Source: an uncultured Hymenobacter sp.
GTDB lineage: Bacteria; Bacteroidota; Bacteroidia; Cytophagales; Hymenobacteraceae
Assembly: GCA_937871705.1 (NCBI GenBank)
Contig: CALMOO010000902.1
Coordinates: 7,266-13,184 of the forward strand
DNA: 5,919 bases
Direction: 5' to 3'
Shown here: positions 5,860 to 5,919 of the stretch, piece by piece
How the letters are laid out: each line of letters begins with the position of its first letter
How positions within the stretch are numbered: position 1 is the stretch's first letter
Translations under genes and position numbers: made by a program
The notes under the pieces: model-generated
Told to the model about the DNA's origin: nothing
Databases searched by the model: none
The model's input: only the letters and a program-made list of their open reading frames with translations

Positions 5860-5919
5860 ATGCGTAAAATTTACTTTTTGCTGTTCCTGGCCCTTTTCTC
5901 AGTGGGGCCACCCTTGGGT
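5860..5919 (+). CDS. N-terminus of an exported protein, partial at the right edge
   Basis: ATG at 5860-5862 opens a plus-strand frame of 20 codons that reaches the window end without a stop. It encodes Met-Arg-Lys followed by a hydrophobic run (IYFLLFLALFSV) and then GPPLG. That is the n-region and h-region of a classical signal peptide, so the product is probably exported. Codons look consistent with a real gene start. It is divergent from the hydrolase, 220 bp from the preferred hydrolase start. No Shine-Dalgarno sequence is evident; TACCTGCT sits just before the ATG. Too little is present to name a family. Confidence 0.6.
   Translation, partial: MRKIYFLLFLALFSVGPPLG

Noticed and set aside
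1..5919. CRISPR array, tRNA, insertion sequence, toxin-antitoxin or phage-defence genes
   Set aside because: None is visible: no regularly spaced repeats, cloverleaf, transposase motif or terminal inverted repeats, and all long credible frames are assigned to transport, receptor or hydrolase families.

Overview
The window looks like a piece of a moderately GC-rich Bacteroidota chromosome, most likely a Hymenobacter-type member of the Cytophagales. The supporting evidence is an outer-membrane receptor of the CarboxypepD_reg / plug / OMP_b-brl_3 type found in Bacteroidota, weak or absent Shine-Dalgarno sequences, and -7-like promoter boxes close to TAnnTTTG. The genus is an inference from these traits. 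No rRNA or other taxonomic marker is present.

Layout from left to right. (1) Positions 1-845, minus strand: the first 281 codons of a GH1-like (clan GH-A) glycoside hydrolase that runs off the left edge. (2) 890-1813, minus: a complete cation diffusion facilitator of the SLC30A9/ZnT9-like branch, 44 bp upstream of the hydrolase and possibly co-transcribed with it. (3) 1814-2150: a divergent intergenic region with candidate promoters for both sides. (4) 2151-4625, plus: a complete TonB-dependent, OMP_b-brl_3-type outer-membrane receptor. (5) 4626-4688: a short convergent gap with a 10-bp direct repeat and a hairpin. (6) 4689-5639, minus: a secreted alpha/beta hydrolase of the proline-iminopeptidase (S33-like) type, which I start 58 codons inside the longest possible reading frame. 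(7) 5860-5919, plus: the first 20 codons of an exported protein that runs off the right edge.

The genes do not form an obvious single pathway. They fit an envelope and scavenging theme: metal transport, outer-membrane uptake or sensing, a secreted peptidase-like hydrolase and a GH-like enzyme. No SusD partner, sigma/anti-sigma pair, transposase, CRISPR array, tRNA or toxin-antitoxin pair is visible.

I found no clear new multi-gene system. The most unusual signal is a strongly over-represented dispersed word, [C/G]CTACCCC, present 11 times on both strands in 5.9 kb, in genes and between them and in different reading frames. That pattern argues for a DNA-level or genome-wide cause, not a protein-level one.
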